From contig CAVRKA010000004.1 of the NCBI GenBank assembly GCA_963722175.1, positions 1,240,001-1,304,000 on the forward strand: 64,000 bases of DNA, in the 5' to 3' direction. Origin of the DNA: WHSW01 sp963722175. GTDB lineage: Bacteria > Actinomycetota > Thermoleophilia > Solirubrobacterales > 70-9. The notes beneath the pieces were generated by a model. That model saw only the letters and a list, made by a program, of their open reading frames with translations, ran no database searches and was not told where the DNA came from. Position numbers and translations under genes: made by a program. Position 1 is the first letter of the stretch, and each line of letters opens with the position of its first letter. Positions 8,702 through 18,072 of the stretch are shown here, piece by piece.

Positions 8702-9295
8702 GTGGAAGTCCTCGCAAACATCGCGACGTTCGTAGTCGCCCAGGCCGAGCACGCGGCCGAGGAGGACTCGGGCGGCAGCTTCCTGGTCTCACCCGACCTC
8801 GGGCTGATGATCTGGACGCTGATCCTGTTCTTCGTGACCATGTACGTGCTCTACAAGTTCGCCTTCCCGCCGATCGCCGAGGCGCTCGAGAAGCGGGCCG
8901 CGGCGGTACGGGAGAACCTCGACTCCGCCGAGCGGACCCGCGAGGAGGCCGACGAGCTGCTCGCCGAGTACCGCCAGCGGCTGAAGGAGGCCCGCGAGCA
9001 GGCCGACGACATCGTCGCCCGCGCCCGCAAGGCGTCCGAGGCCGCGGTCGCCGAGGCGACTGCCGACGGCAAGGCAAAGCGCGAGGAGCTGGTTGGGGCC
9101 GCGCGCCGTGACATCGAGGCCGAGACGCGGCGCTCGCTGGAGCAGATCCGCAAGGAGGTCGCCGACCTGACCGTGCTCGCGACCGAGAAGGTGACCCGCA
9201 AGTCGCTCGACGACGCCGACCAGAAGCGGCTCGTCGAGGAGGCGCTGGCCGAGGTCGACTTCTCGGCCCTGGCCGGGGAAGGAAGCCAGAATTGA
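8702..9295 (+). CDS. atpF: ATP synthase F0 subunit b
   Basis: The 197-residue subunit b forms the peripheral stalk. A single membrane helix (DLGLMIWTLILFFVTMYVLYKFAFPPI, about residues 32-58) is followed by a long charged coiled coil of heptad-like Glu, Arg and Ala residues to the C-terminus. The GTG start lies three bases after the atpE stop. The N-terminal 30 residues before the helix (AQAEHAAEEDSGG) are an extension typical of actinobacterial AtpF. A structured repeat begins two bases after its stop codon. Confidence 0.94.
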   Translation: MEVLANIATFVVAQAEHAAEEDSGGSFLVSPDLGLMIWTLILFFVTMYVLYKFAFPPIAEALEKRAAAVRENLDSAERTREEADELLAEYRQRLKEAREQADDIVARARKASEAAVAEATADGKAKREELVGAARRDIEAETRRSLEQIRKEVADLTVLATEKVTRKSLDDADQKRLVEEALAEVDFSALAGEGSQN

Positions 9296-9296
9296 C

Positions 9297-9385
9297 CCTC
9301 GCGAAGCGGACGCGGGAGCAGCATCAGAAGCCGACGGCGGAGCCGTCGGCCATTGATTCCTGGCGAAAGCAGAGCATTCGCGAGG
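9297..9385 (+). repeat. structured intercistronic repeat, family 1 copy A
   Basis: This 89-bp element fills the atpF-atpH spacer. Outer stem: CCTCGCGAA (9297-9305) pairs with TTCGCGAGG (9377-9385). Inner hairpin: GCCGACGGC/GCCGTCGGC (9330-9338/9342-9350) with a GGA loop. Between them are GGACGCGGGAGCAG (9308-9321), ATCAGAAG, and ATTGATTC (9352-9359). ATCA and TGAT could form a short middle stem. The 52-bp core matches copy B at 23619-23670 in 43 positions without gaps, and most stem differences are compensatory. The 3' arm overlaps the likely ribosome binding site of atpH (GAGGTG). Confidence 0.8.
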
Positions 9386-9395
9386 TGTTGGTCTG

Positions 9396-9929
9396 ATGGA
9401 AGAGATCGCCCGCGTATATGCCCAGGCCCTGTTCCAGGCCGCCCAGGCCGCCGACAAGCTCGACGAGGTCCACGAGCAGCTGGACGCGTTCGCGGATGCG
9501 ATGAACGAGTCGAACGATATGCGGGTGTTCTTCTTCAGTCCCTACTTCTCCTCGACGGAGAAGCGGGACGCGATCAAGGCCTCCGTCTCGGGAGCCGCCG
9601 ACGAGCTCGTCAACTTCCTCGAGTTGCTCGCCGAGAAGCATCGGATGCCGGCGATCTTCCACATTCGCAGGCGCTTCGACGACCTCTGGGCCGAGGCGAA
9701 GAAGCGGCTCGAGGTTACGCTGACCAGCGCGGTCGAGCTCGATTCCGATGTAGTCGACAAGGTGGGCGCCGAGATCGAGCGCCAGACCGACCGCGAGATC
9801 GACATGACCGCCGACGTCGACCCCGAGATCCTCGGCGGGCTCGTCCTGAAGGTCGGCAACAGGGTTTTGGACGCGAGCCTGCGCAGCAAGCTCGAAAGAC
9901 TGAGAAAGGAAGTCGCCACGGCGGCTTAA
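9396..9929 (+). CDS. atpH: ATP synthase F1 subunit delta
   Basis: The 177-residue delta/OSCP subunit links F1 to the peripheral stalk. The N-terminal helical domain starts MEEIARVYAQALFQAAQAADKL, and the C-terminal part has the conserved IDMTADVDPEILGGLVLKVGNRVLDASLRSKLERL. The length is normal for the family. The ATG is ten bases after GAGGTG (9381-9386), which lies in the 3' arm of the structured repeat, so its translation could depend on folding of that element. Confidence 0.95.
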   Translation: MEEIARVYAQALFQAAQAADKLDEVHEQLDAFADAMNESNDMRVFFFSPYFSSTEKRDAIKASVSGAADELVNFLELLAEKHRMPAIFHIRRRFDDLWAEAKKRLEVTLTSAVELDSDVVDKVGAEIERQTDREIDMTADVDPEILGGLVLKVGNRVLDASLRSKLERLRKEVATAA

Positions 9930-9949
9930 TCAAAGGAGCACTGAACAGC

Positions 9950-11634
<1,685 letters not shown>

Positions 11635-11635
<1 letters not shown>

Positions 11636-12552
11636 TGGCGACCCAGAAGGAAGTCAAGAACCGGATCTCCTCGGTCAAGAACATCCACAAGATCACCCGT
11701 GCGATGGAGATGGTGGCCGCCGCGCGGCTGCGGCGGGCCGAGCAGCGGATCGACAACATGCGCCCCTACGCGCAGGCGATCCGCAAGATGACCAAGCAGG
11801 TCGCCGACGCCTCGGCGACGATCCCCCGGATCGCGCTGCTCGAGGAGCGCGAGCAGATCAAGCGGATCGGGATCGTCCTCGTCACCGGCGACCGCGGCCT
11901 CGCCGGCGCCTTCAACACCAACATCATCCGCGAGGGGTTGCGGCTGAAGCGCGAGTTCGCCGGCGAGGGGGCCGAGGTCCAGTTCTCGGTCGTCGGCCGC
12001 CGCGGCAACTCGACGATGACCTTCCGCGGCGAGACGATCGCCAACTCCTACGCGGGGTTCACCGATCGGCCGGCGTTCACCGACGCGCGCGGGATCTCCC
12101 GCGACGTGACGGCCGCCTACGTCGACGAGGAGCTCGACCGGGTGGAGCTCGTCTACAACCGCTACGTCTCACCGCTGACCCAGTACGTGCGCCGCCAGAC
12201 CCTGCTGCCGATGCAGGAGGCGGAGGTCTTCGGCGAGGGCATCCCCGAGCCGGAGGAGCCGGCCGACCCGGAGCTCGCCGAGGCGCACGAGAAGGCTTAC
12301 TGGGATTACGAGCCCGAGCCCGACGTACTGCTCCCGATGCTGTTCGAGGAGTACATCGACCTCTCGGTCTACCGGGCGCTGCTCGAGTCCTCGGCCTCGG
12401 AGCTGGGGGCGCGGATGACCGCGATGCGCTCGGCGGCCGAGAACGCGCAGGACATGATCGGCGATCTGACCCTGGCGATGAACCGCGCCCGCCAGGCCGA
12501 GATCACGCAGGAGATTCTGGAAGTAGTCGGCGGCGCCGAGGCGCTCGGCTGA
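11635..12552 (+). CDS. atpG: ATP synthase F1 subunit gamma
   Basis: The 305-residue central-stalk subunit has the conserved N-terminal helix VKNRISSVKNIHKITRAMEMVAAARLRRAEQR (residues 5-36) and C-terminal helix ALLESSASELGARMTAMRSAAENAQDMI, which pair in the rotor shaft. It is slightly longer than usual (about 290) because of an acidic insertion, EPEEPADPELAEAHEKAYWD, before the last helix. The GTG start overlaps the last base of atpA. Confidence 0.95.
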
Positions 12553-12573
12553 CCGTCGACATAGAAAGGGAAC

Positions 12574-14127
12574 ATGGCTGACAGCAACGGAAACGGAAGC
12601 GGGAACGGGAAGAACATCGGGAGGATCGAGTCGGTCGCCGGCGTCGTCGTCGACGTGCTCTTCCCCGAAGAGCTCCCCGAGATCTACTCGGCGCTCGAGA
12701 TCAAGGTGCCCGAGGAGGGCAACCGCCAGGCGATGGATCTGACGCTCGAGGTCCAGCAGCACCTCGGCGACGACCGGGTTCGCGCGGTCGCCATGGACGC
12801 GACCGATGGCCTCCAGCGCGGCGACGATGTGCTGGACACCGGCGGGCCGATCACCGTCCCGGTCGGCAAGGGCACCCTGGGCCGGATCTTCAACCTGCTC
12901 GGCGAGCCGATCGACAACGCCGGCGACGTCGACTACGACACCCGCTGGCCGATTCACCGCCCGGCGCCGAACGTCGAGGACCTCGCTCCGTCACAGGAGA
13001 TCCTCGAGACCGGGATCAAGGTCGTCGACCTGCTCGCTCCCTACGCGAAGGGCGGCAAGGTCGGCCTGTTCGGCGGCGCCGGGGTTGGCAAGACCGTCCT
13101 GATCCAGGAGCTGATCCGCAACCTCGCCGAGGAGCACGAGGGCCTGTCGGCGTTCTGCGGCGTCGGCGAGCGCTCGCGCGAGGGCAACGACCTCTGGGGC
13201 GAGATGAAGGAGTCGGGCGTCATCGACAAGACGATGCTCGTCTTCGGCCAGATGAACGAGCCGCCCGGGGCGCGCCTGCGCGTCGCGCTGTCGGGCCTGA
13301 CGATGGCGGAGTACTTCCGCGACGAGGGCGGCCAGGACGTGCTCCTGTTCATCGACAACATCTTCCGCTTCGTGCAGGCGGGCTCGGAGGTCTCCGCGCT
13401 GCTCGGGCGCATGCCCTCGGCGGTCGGCTACCAGCCGACGCTGGAGACCGAGATGGGCGGCCTGCAGGAGCGGATCTCCTCGACCCAGAAGGGCTCGGTG
13501 ACCTCGATCCAGGCGGTGTACGTGCCGGCCGACGACCTCACCGACCCGGCGCCGGCGTCGGTGTTCGCGCACCTGAACGCGACCACGACGCTGTCCCGGG
13601 CGATCTCCGAGAAGGGGATCTACCCGGCGGTCGACCCGCTCGACTCGACCTCGACGATCCTCAAGCCCGACATCCTCGGCGAGGAGCATTACCGGGTCGC
13701 GATCGAGGTCCAGGAGAACCTGCAGCGCTACAAAGAGCTGCAGGACATCATCGCGATCCTCGGGATCGACGAGCTGTCGGACGAGGACAAGCTGGCCGTC
13801 AACCGCGCCCGCAAGCTGGAGCGCTTCCTGAGCCAGCCGTTCTTCGTCGCCTCCCAGTTCACGGGGCGCGACGGCGAGTACGTGCCGGTCTCCGAGACGG
13901 TCCGGTCGTTCCGCGAGGTCCTCGACGGCACCCACGACGACCTGCCCGAGTCGGCCTTCTACATGAAGGGCTCGATCGACCAGGTCACGGGTACCGAGGA
14001 GAAGGGCGAGAAGGACGAGGGCGTCGAGCGCGAGCGGGAAGAGGCCGAGGAACGCAAGGAGAACGAGGAGCGCGAGCGCGAGGAGAACGGCGACTCGGAC
14101 TCCGAGAGCGGCGACGGCGAGGAATAG
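12574..14127 (+). CDS. atpD: ATP synthase F1 subunit beta
   Basis: The 517-residue catalytic subunit has the Walker A GGAGVGKTVLIQELI, Walker B VLLFIDNIF, GERSREGNDLW, and the beta-specific STQKGSVTSIQAVYVPADDLTDPAPA. The N-terminus has a Gly/Asn linker (ADSNGNGSGNGKN). The C-terminus carries about 40 extra Glu/Lys/Arg-rich residues after DQVTGTEEKGEK, so beta as well as alpha has a charged tail. The ATG follows AAAGGGAAC closely. The tail's role is unknown. Confidence 0.97.
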   Translation: MADSNGNGSGNGKNIGRIESVAGVVVDVLFPEELPEIYSALEIKVPEEGNRQAMDLTLEVQQHLGDDRVRAVAMDATDGLQRGDDVLDTGGPITVPVGKGTLGRIFNLLGEPIDNAGDVDYDTRWPIHRPAPNVEDLAPSQEILETGIKVVDLLAPYAKGGKVGLFGGAGVGKTVLIQELIRNLAEEHEGLSAFCGVGERSREGNDLWGEMKESGVIDKTMLVFGQMNEPPGARLRVALSGLTMAEYFRDEGGQDVLLFIDNIFRFVQAGSEVSALLGRMPSAVGYQPTLETEMGGLQERISSTQKGSVTSIQAVYVPADDLTDPAPASVFAHLNATTTLSRAISEKGIYPAVDPLDSTSTILKPDILGEEHYRVAIEVQENLQRYKELQDIIAILGIDELSDEDKLAVNRARKLERFLSQPFFVASQFTGRDGEYVPVSETVRSFREVLDGTHDDLPESAFYMKGSIDQVTGTEEKGEKDEGVEREREEAEERKENEEREREENGDSDSESGDGEE

Positions 14128-14130
14128 CGG

Positions 14131-14547
14131 GTGGCCGGAGAGAAGAAGCTCGAGGCGCAGGTCCTGACCCCGGAGGGGTCGGTGTTCGAGGGCGAGCTGC
14201 AGATGCTCTCCACCCGGACGGCGGTCGGCGAGGTCGGCATCCTGGCCGACCACATCCCGATGGTCGCCAGGCTGCTGCCGGCGGAGCTGCGCCTCCACAA
14301 GTCCGACTCCGAGGTCGAGCGCTACGCACAGGGCGAGGGCTGGCTCGAGGTGTTCGCCAACCGCGCCCGGGTGCTGATCGCCGAGGCGAAGTCGCCCGAC
14401 GAGCTCGATGTCTCCGAGCTCAAGGAGCGCCTCTCGGACGCCGAGCAGAGCCTGAAGGAGGCCGAGGACGGCTCGGCCGCCGCCGAGCAGGCGGAGCGCG
14501 AGCGCGCCCGCTGCGAGGCCTTCATCCAGATCGCCGAAAACGGTTGA
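14131..14547 (+). CDS. atpC: ATP synthase F1 subunit epsilon
   Basis: This 138-residue subunit closes the atp operon. It has the N-terminal beta-sandwich (LEAQVLTPEGSVFEGELQML, GEVGILADHIPMVARLLPAEL) and a C-terminal helical hairpin rich in Glu and Ala (ERLSDAEQSLKEAEDGSAAAEQAERERARCEAF). In the family the hairpin regulates rotation and inhibits ATP hydrolysis. The GTG start is three bases after the atpD stop. A long inverted repeat follows the gene. Confidence 0.93.
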   Translation: MAGEKKLEAQVLTPEGSVFEGELQMLSTRTAVGEVGILADHIPMVARLLPAELRLHKSDSEVERYAQGEGWLEVFANRARVLIAEAKSPDELDVSELKERLSDAEQSLKEAEDGSAAAEQAERERARCEAFIQIAENG

Positions 14548-14558
14548 GGGTCGAACAA

Positions 14559-14716
14559 CGAGCTGGGTAGGGGGTCGGGATTGGCGCTGGCGAGGGTGCG
14601 CAAGGCGCATTGAGCAGCGAACCGCGTCTTGACCCCCTATATGGGGGGTCAATGTGCGGCTCGCTGGGATTTCGGCGCTGCGCGCTCGCTCCACCCACCC
14701 CTACCTGCCCAGTTCG
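14559..14716 (+). terminator. 158-bp long inverted repeat after the atp operon
   Basis: Outer arms CGAGCTGGGTAGGGG (14559-14573) and CCCCTACctgcCCAGTTCG (14698-14716) are complementary apart from a four-base bulge. The centre is TTGACCCCC-TATATG-GGGGGTCAA (14629-14652), and pairing continues outward through CGCC/GGCG and further blocks. The whole could form one large hairpin or cruciform. Its place just after atpC suits a transcription end, but there is no T-run, so it may instead be a mobile palindromic element. Confidence 0.5.
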
Positions 14717-14783
14717 CTCGCCGCAACGGATTGACTCCGTAAGCTTCCCGGGGCCGTTTCCCCGCCGGAGGCGGCGCTTTCGC

Positions 14784-15884
14784 ATGGATGAGCAACTGCT
14801 CACAGAGAAGCTGATCGGCTACGACACCTCGCACGCCGAGGGGATCAAGCAGTGCGCCGGTTTCGTCAAGGGCTGGCTCGACGCGCGCGAGATCGAGACC
14901 CGCCAGCTCGACTGCCGCGGCCTGCCGGTGACCCTGGCCGAGGTCGGGCCGGCCGAGGCGCGCACGACGCTCCTGCTGCACGGGCACCTCGACGTCGTCC
15001 CCGGGCTCGACGCGCAGTTCGAGCCGCGCCTGGAGGGCGATCGCCTCTACGGCCGCGGCGCCTACGACATGAAGGGCGCCCTCGCCGCGATGCTGCTCGC
15101 GGTCGCCGACCTGCGCGACTCCGGCGTCCGCGTCCGCCTCGGGGTCGTCCCCGACGAGGAGTCGGAGGAGGAGGTCGAGCGCGGCGGGGATCTGATCGTC
15201 GCCGAGGGTTTCCTGGGCGACTTCGTGATCACGGGCGAGCCCACCGACATGCACGTCGGGGTGGCCGCCAAGGGCGTCGTCGCGATGCGGGTCCGCGTCG
15301 ACGGGCGCGCGGCCCACGGTGCCACCCCCTGGCTGGGCGAGAACGCGATCCTGCGGGCGATCGACGTTTTTCGCGCGATCCAGTCGTTACCGTTCGCGTC
15401 TCGGAGCTCGGAGCTCTTCGACCGGCCGTCGATCAACCTCGGCCGGATCCTCGGCGGTGATGCGTTGAACAAGGTCCCCGACACGTGCTTCATCGACGTC
15501 GACGTGCGTTACCTGCCCGAGCAGGACCCCGACGCGATCCTCGCCGAGGTCGAGGGGATCCCGGGCGCGACGATCGTCTCCACCTTCCGCCGCCCGCCGG
15601 CCCTGGTCGACCCCGAGTCGCCGTTCGTGCGCGCGCTTTGCGCCGCGACCGCCGCTCACAGCGAGGGCGAGGTCACGAGCGTCGGCCGCGACGGCGCCTC
15701 GGACGCCGTCTCGTTCCTGCGCGCCGGTGTGCCGGCGGTCGAGTTCGGCCCGGTCGGCGCGGGCCATCATGGCCCCGACGAGTGGGTGTCGGTGAGCTCG
15801 CTGGCGAGCTACCGCAGGGCGCTGGTCGAGTTCGTCGAATCCCTGCAGACCCGCCTGCGTGCGGTCGGCGGTGAGGCGGCATGA
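14784..15884 (+). CDS. M20-family metallopeptidase (ArgE/DapE-like)
   Basis: The 366-residue zinc hydrolase has the M20 metal-site motifs LLLHGHLDVVPG (His and catalytic Asp), GRGAYDMKGALAAMLLAV, VPDEESEEE with the catalytic Glu pair, and EPTDMHVGVAAKG. A dimerisation domain (VDGRAAHGATPWLGENAI) follows, and a late metal ligand is in GPVGAGHHGPDEWV. The family removes acyl or amino-acyl groups (DapE, ArgE, CPG2). The ATG at 14784 is preferred over the longer frame, which crosses the palindromic region. Its stop overlaps the next ATG (ATGA), tying it to the envelope gene that follows. Substrate unknown. Confidence 0.85.
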   Translation: MDEQLLTEKLIGYDTSHAEGIKQCAGFVKGWLDAREIETRQLDCRGLPVTLAEVGPAEARTTLLLHGHLDVVPGLDAQFEPRLEGDRLYGRGAYDMKGALAAMLLAVADLRDSGVRVRLGVVPDEESEEEVERGGDLIVAEGFLGDFVITGEPTDMHVGVAAKGVVAMRVRVDGRAAHGATPWLGENAILRAIDVFRAIQSLPFASRSSELFDRPSINLGRILGGDALNKVPDTCFIDVDVRYLPEQDPDAILAEVEGIPGATIVSTFRRPPALVDPESPFVRALCAATAAHSEGEVTSVGRDGASDAVSFLRAGVPAVEFGPVGAGHHGPDEWVSVSSLASYRRALVEFVESLQTRLRAVGGEAA

Positions 15885-18061
15885 GGCCGGACGACGACGA
15901 GATCCGCGACGACGAGACGCCCGAGAACGGCGACGAGCCGGTCGCCGACGATCAGGGCGGCGAGCACGAGGCCCCGCCTCCGGCGACCTACGCCGGGCGC
16001 AAGCGGGCGAAGGGGCAGTCCGATGAGCAGGACGCCGAACCGGAGGAGCCCGGGGAGGCCGGGGAGCCGACCGCCGAGGCCGAGGAGCCCGAGGAGACCG
16101 CCGAGGCCGAGGAGCCCGAGGAGCGCGAGCAGTCAGAGGACCTGCGCGCCGGGTTCACGGAGGAGTTCGACGAGATCGAGCGCGAGCTCGACGCCGAGCT
16201 TTCCGGGCTCGGCGAGCCGGGGCCGCTCGAGGCCGACGGGGAGGGGGAGGCCGAGGACGACGAGCCGGAGCAGGTTGCCGCCGAGGACGAGGCCGAGGAG
16301 GAGGTCGGGGACGGAACCGAGGCCGAGGATGCGGAGGACGAGGGCGAGGGCTCGGAGCTCGCCGACAAGACCGAGGCGACCGACGCGGCGCTCGCCGCGC
16401 TGCGCGCCCGCGCCGCGGGCAAGGGCCCGAAGCCCGAGGTCCCGGTCGCGAAGCCGGACGCCCCGGAGCCGCAGGCCACCGCCCCGGCCGCGGCGGTCGC
16501 CGCCGCCGAGCCCGCGGACGAGGGCGACGGCAAGACCCCGCGCGCGAAGCGCCTCTGGGCGCGCTTCCTCGCCGCCTCGCTGATGATCGTGATCTCGATC
16601 GCGGCCGCGACGTCGATCAGCCTGCTCGTCTACCTGACCGACATCGCCAAGGGCCTCAACGACAACGACAAGCTCGCGTCACTTGCCGATCAGCTCGAGG
16701 CGGTCGACGGCGGGGATCCGCAGACGATCCTGATTCTCGGCTCCGACGAGCGCCTGGGGATCGAGAAGGACAAGGGTCGCTCGGACACGACGATCCTGCT
16801 GCGGGTCGATCCCGAAAAGGACGCGATCGCGCTGCTCTCGATCCCGCGCGACCTGAAGGTGAACATCCCCGGCGTCGGTCTGGCGAAGTTCAACGAGGCG
16901 TACACCGCGGGCGGGCCGGACCTGACGCTGGAGGTCGTCAAGCAGCTCACCGGGATCCCGATCCACCACGTCGTCAACATCAACTTCACCGGGTTCGCCG
17001 ACGCCGTCAACGCGATCGAGTGCGTCTACATCGACGTCGACCGCCGCTACTACATCCCGCCCGAGTCCGGCACGGCGGAGATCGACGTCGAGGCCGGCTA
17101 CCAGCGGATGTGCGGCTTCAACGCGCTCCAGTACGTGCGCTTCCGCCACTTCGACAACGACCTCGTCCGGTCCGCGCGCCAGCAGGACTTCCTGCGCGAG
17201 GCGCGCCAGAAGCTGCCCGCGAAGAAGCTGATCGAGGACCGCGACGAGCTGCTCGGCATCTTCACCGAGTACACGACCTCGGACATCAGCGATGCGGTGC
17301 AGCTGCTCGAGCTGCTGAAGACGTTCCTCGGCGTGCAGTCGGCGCCGGTGAGCGAGGTCCACTTCCCGGCCGAGCTTGGCCAGACCTACGTGACCGCGAG
17401 CGACGAGGCGATCCAGAAGGCCGTCGACCAGTTCCTGAACGTCGAGGGCACACCGGGCGAGCGCCCCGCGGGCGAGTCGCCGCCGGGCGAGGAGCCCGAG
17501 GAACCCCCGCGCGCCGACAAGCCGGAGGGCGACAAGGAGAAGCCGAAGCCCGAGGACGATCACTTCGAGGGCCCGCCGATGGACGACTCGACCGAGCAGG
17601 GTCAGACGTACGCCAAGCAGGCGCTGCACAAGCGCAAGAAGAACGGCGAGCCGATGATCGACTTCCCGGTCTACTACCCGACCCGCCTGGCGCCGGGCTC
17701 GTTCATCGCCCGCGACTCGCGCGCGTTCGTGATCGACGGCCCCGAGAAGGACGTCTACCACGGCTACAAGATGGTCGTCGACGTCCCCGGCGACACCTTC
17801 GGCCACGGTCTCACCGACGAGTACTACGGCGTGTCGGGGACCGACTGGGTCGACGCGCCGATCCTCTCCAACCCGAGCGAGACGCGGACGATAGACGGTC
17901 GCGATTACCTGCTCTTCTACGACGGCGACCGCCTCCGTCTGGTCGGCTTCAAGACGAACCAGGGCGCATACTGGGTCAACAACACGCTCCTGCAGTCGCT
18001 CGACGAAGGCCAGATGCTGTCGATCGCGACCTCGATGCGCGAGTTCGAAGAAGAGAAGTAG
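15881..18061 (+). CDS. LytR-CpsA-Psr (LCP) family cell-wall glycopolymer ligase
   Basis: The 726-residue protein has an unusually long (about 220-residue) acidic, Glu/Ala-rich cytosolic N-terminus. One membrane helix (FLAASLMIVISIAAATSISLLVYL, about 227-250) follows, then an extracellular LCP domain. Motifs include ILILGSDERLG, RSDTTILLRVDP, LLSIPRDLKVNIP, KFNEAYTAGGPDL, and RFRHFDNDLVRSARQQDFLREARQ, which carries the arginines that hold the polyprenyl pyrophosphate. A Pro/Glu linker (about 523-570) leads to a second C-terminal domain. LCP enzymes attach undecaprenyl-linked polymers to peptidoglycan. The flanking sugar-nucleotide genes support that role. Confidence 0.88.
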   Translation: MRPDDDEIRDDETPENGDEPVADDQGGEHEAPPPATYAGRKRAKGQSDEQDAEPEEPGEAGEPTAEAEEPEETAEAEEPEEREQSEDLRAGFTEEFDEIERELDAELSGLGEPGPLEADGEGEAEDDEPEQVAAEDEAEEEVGDGTEAEDAEDEGEGSELADKTEATDAALAALRARAAGKGPKPEVPVAKPDAPEPQATAPAAAVAAAEPADEGDGKTPRAKRLWARFLAASLMIVISIAAATSISLLVYLTDIAKGLNDNDKLASLADQLEAVDGGDPQTILILGSDERLGIEKDKGRSDTTILLRVDPEKDAIALLSIPRDLKVNIPGVGLAKFNEAYTAGGPDLTLEVVKQLTGIPIHHVVNINFTGFADAVNAIECVYIDVDRRYYIPPESGTAEIDVEAGYQRMCGFNALQYVRFRHFDNDLVRSARQQDFLREARQKLPAKKLIEDRDELLGIFTEYTTSDISDAVQLLELLKTFLGVQSAPVSEVHFPAELGQTYVTASDEAIQKAVDQFLNVEGTPGERPAGESPPGEEPEEPPRADKPEGDKEKPKPEDDHFEGPPMDDSTEQGQTYAKQALHKRKKNGEPMIDFPVYYPTRLAPGSFIARDSRAFVIDGPEKDVYHGYKMVVDVPGDTFGHGLTDEYYGVSGTDWVDAPILSNPSETRTIDGRDYLLFYDGDRLRLVGFKTNQGAYWVNNTLLQSLDEGQMLSIATSMREFEEEK

Positions 18062-18072
18062 CTTCCCGCATC

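Noticed and set aside
9297..9385. Repeat copy A as an intrinsic terminator in the atp operon
   Set aside because: It lies between essential co-transcribed genes, has no T-run, and its core sequence is conserved in a second, oppositely oriented copy.
15988..16583. Open frames overlapping the acidic N-terminus of the LCP protein
   Set aside because: The Ser/Ala- and Arg/Pro-rich translations are typical shadows of a Glu/Ala-rich coding region.
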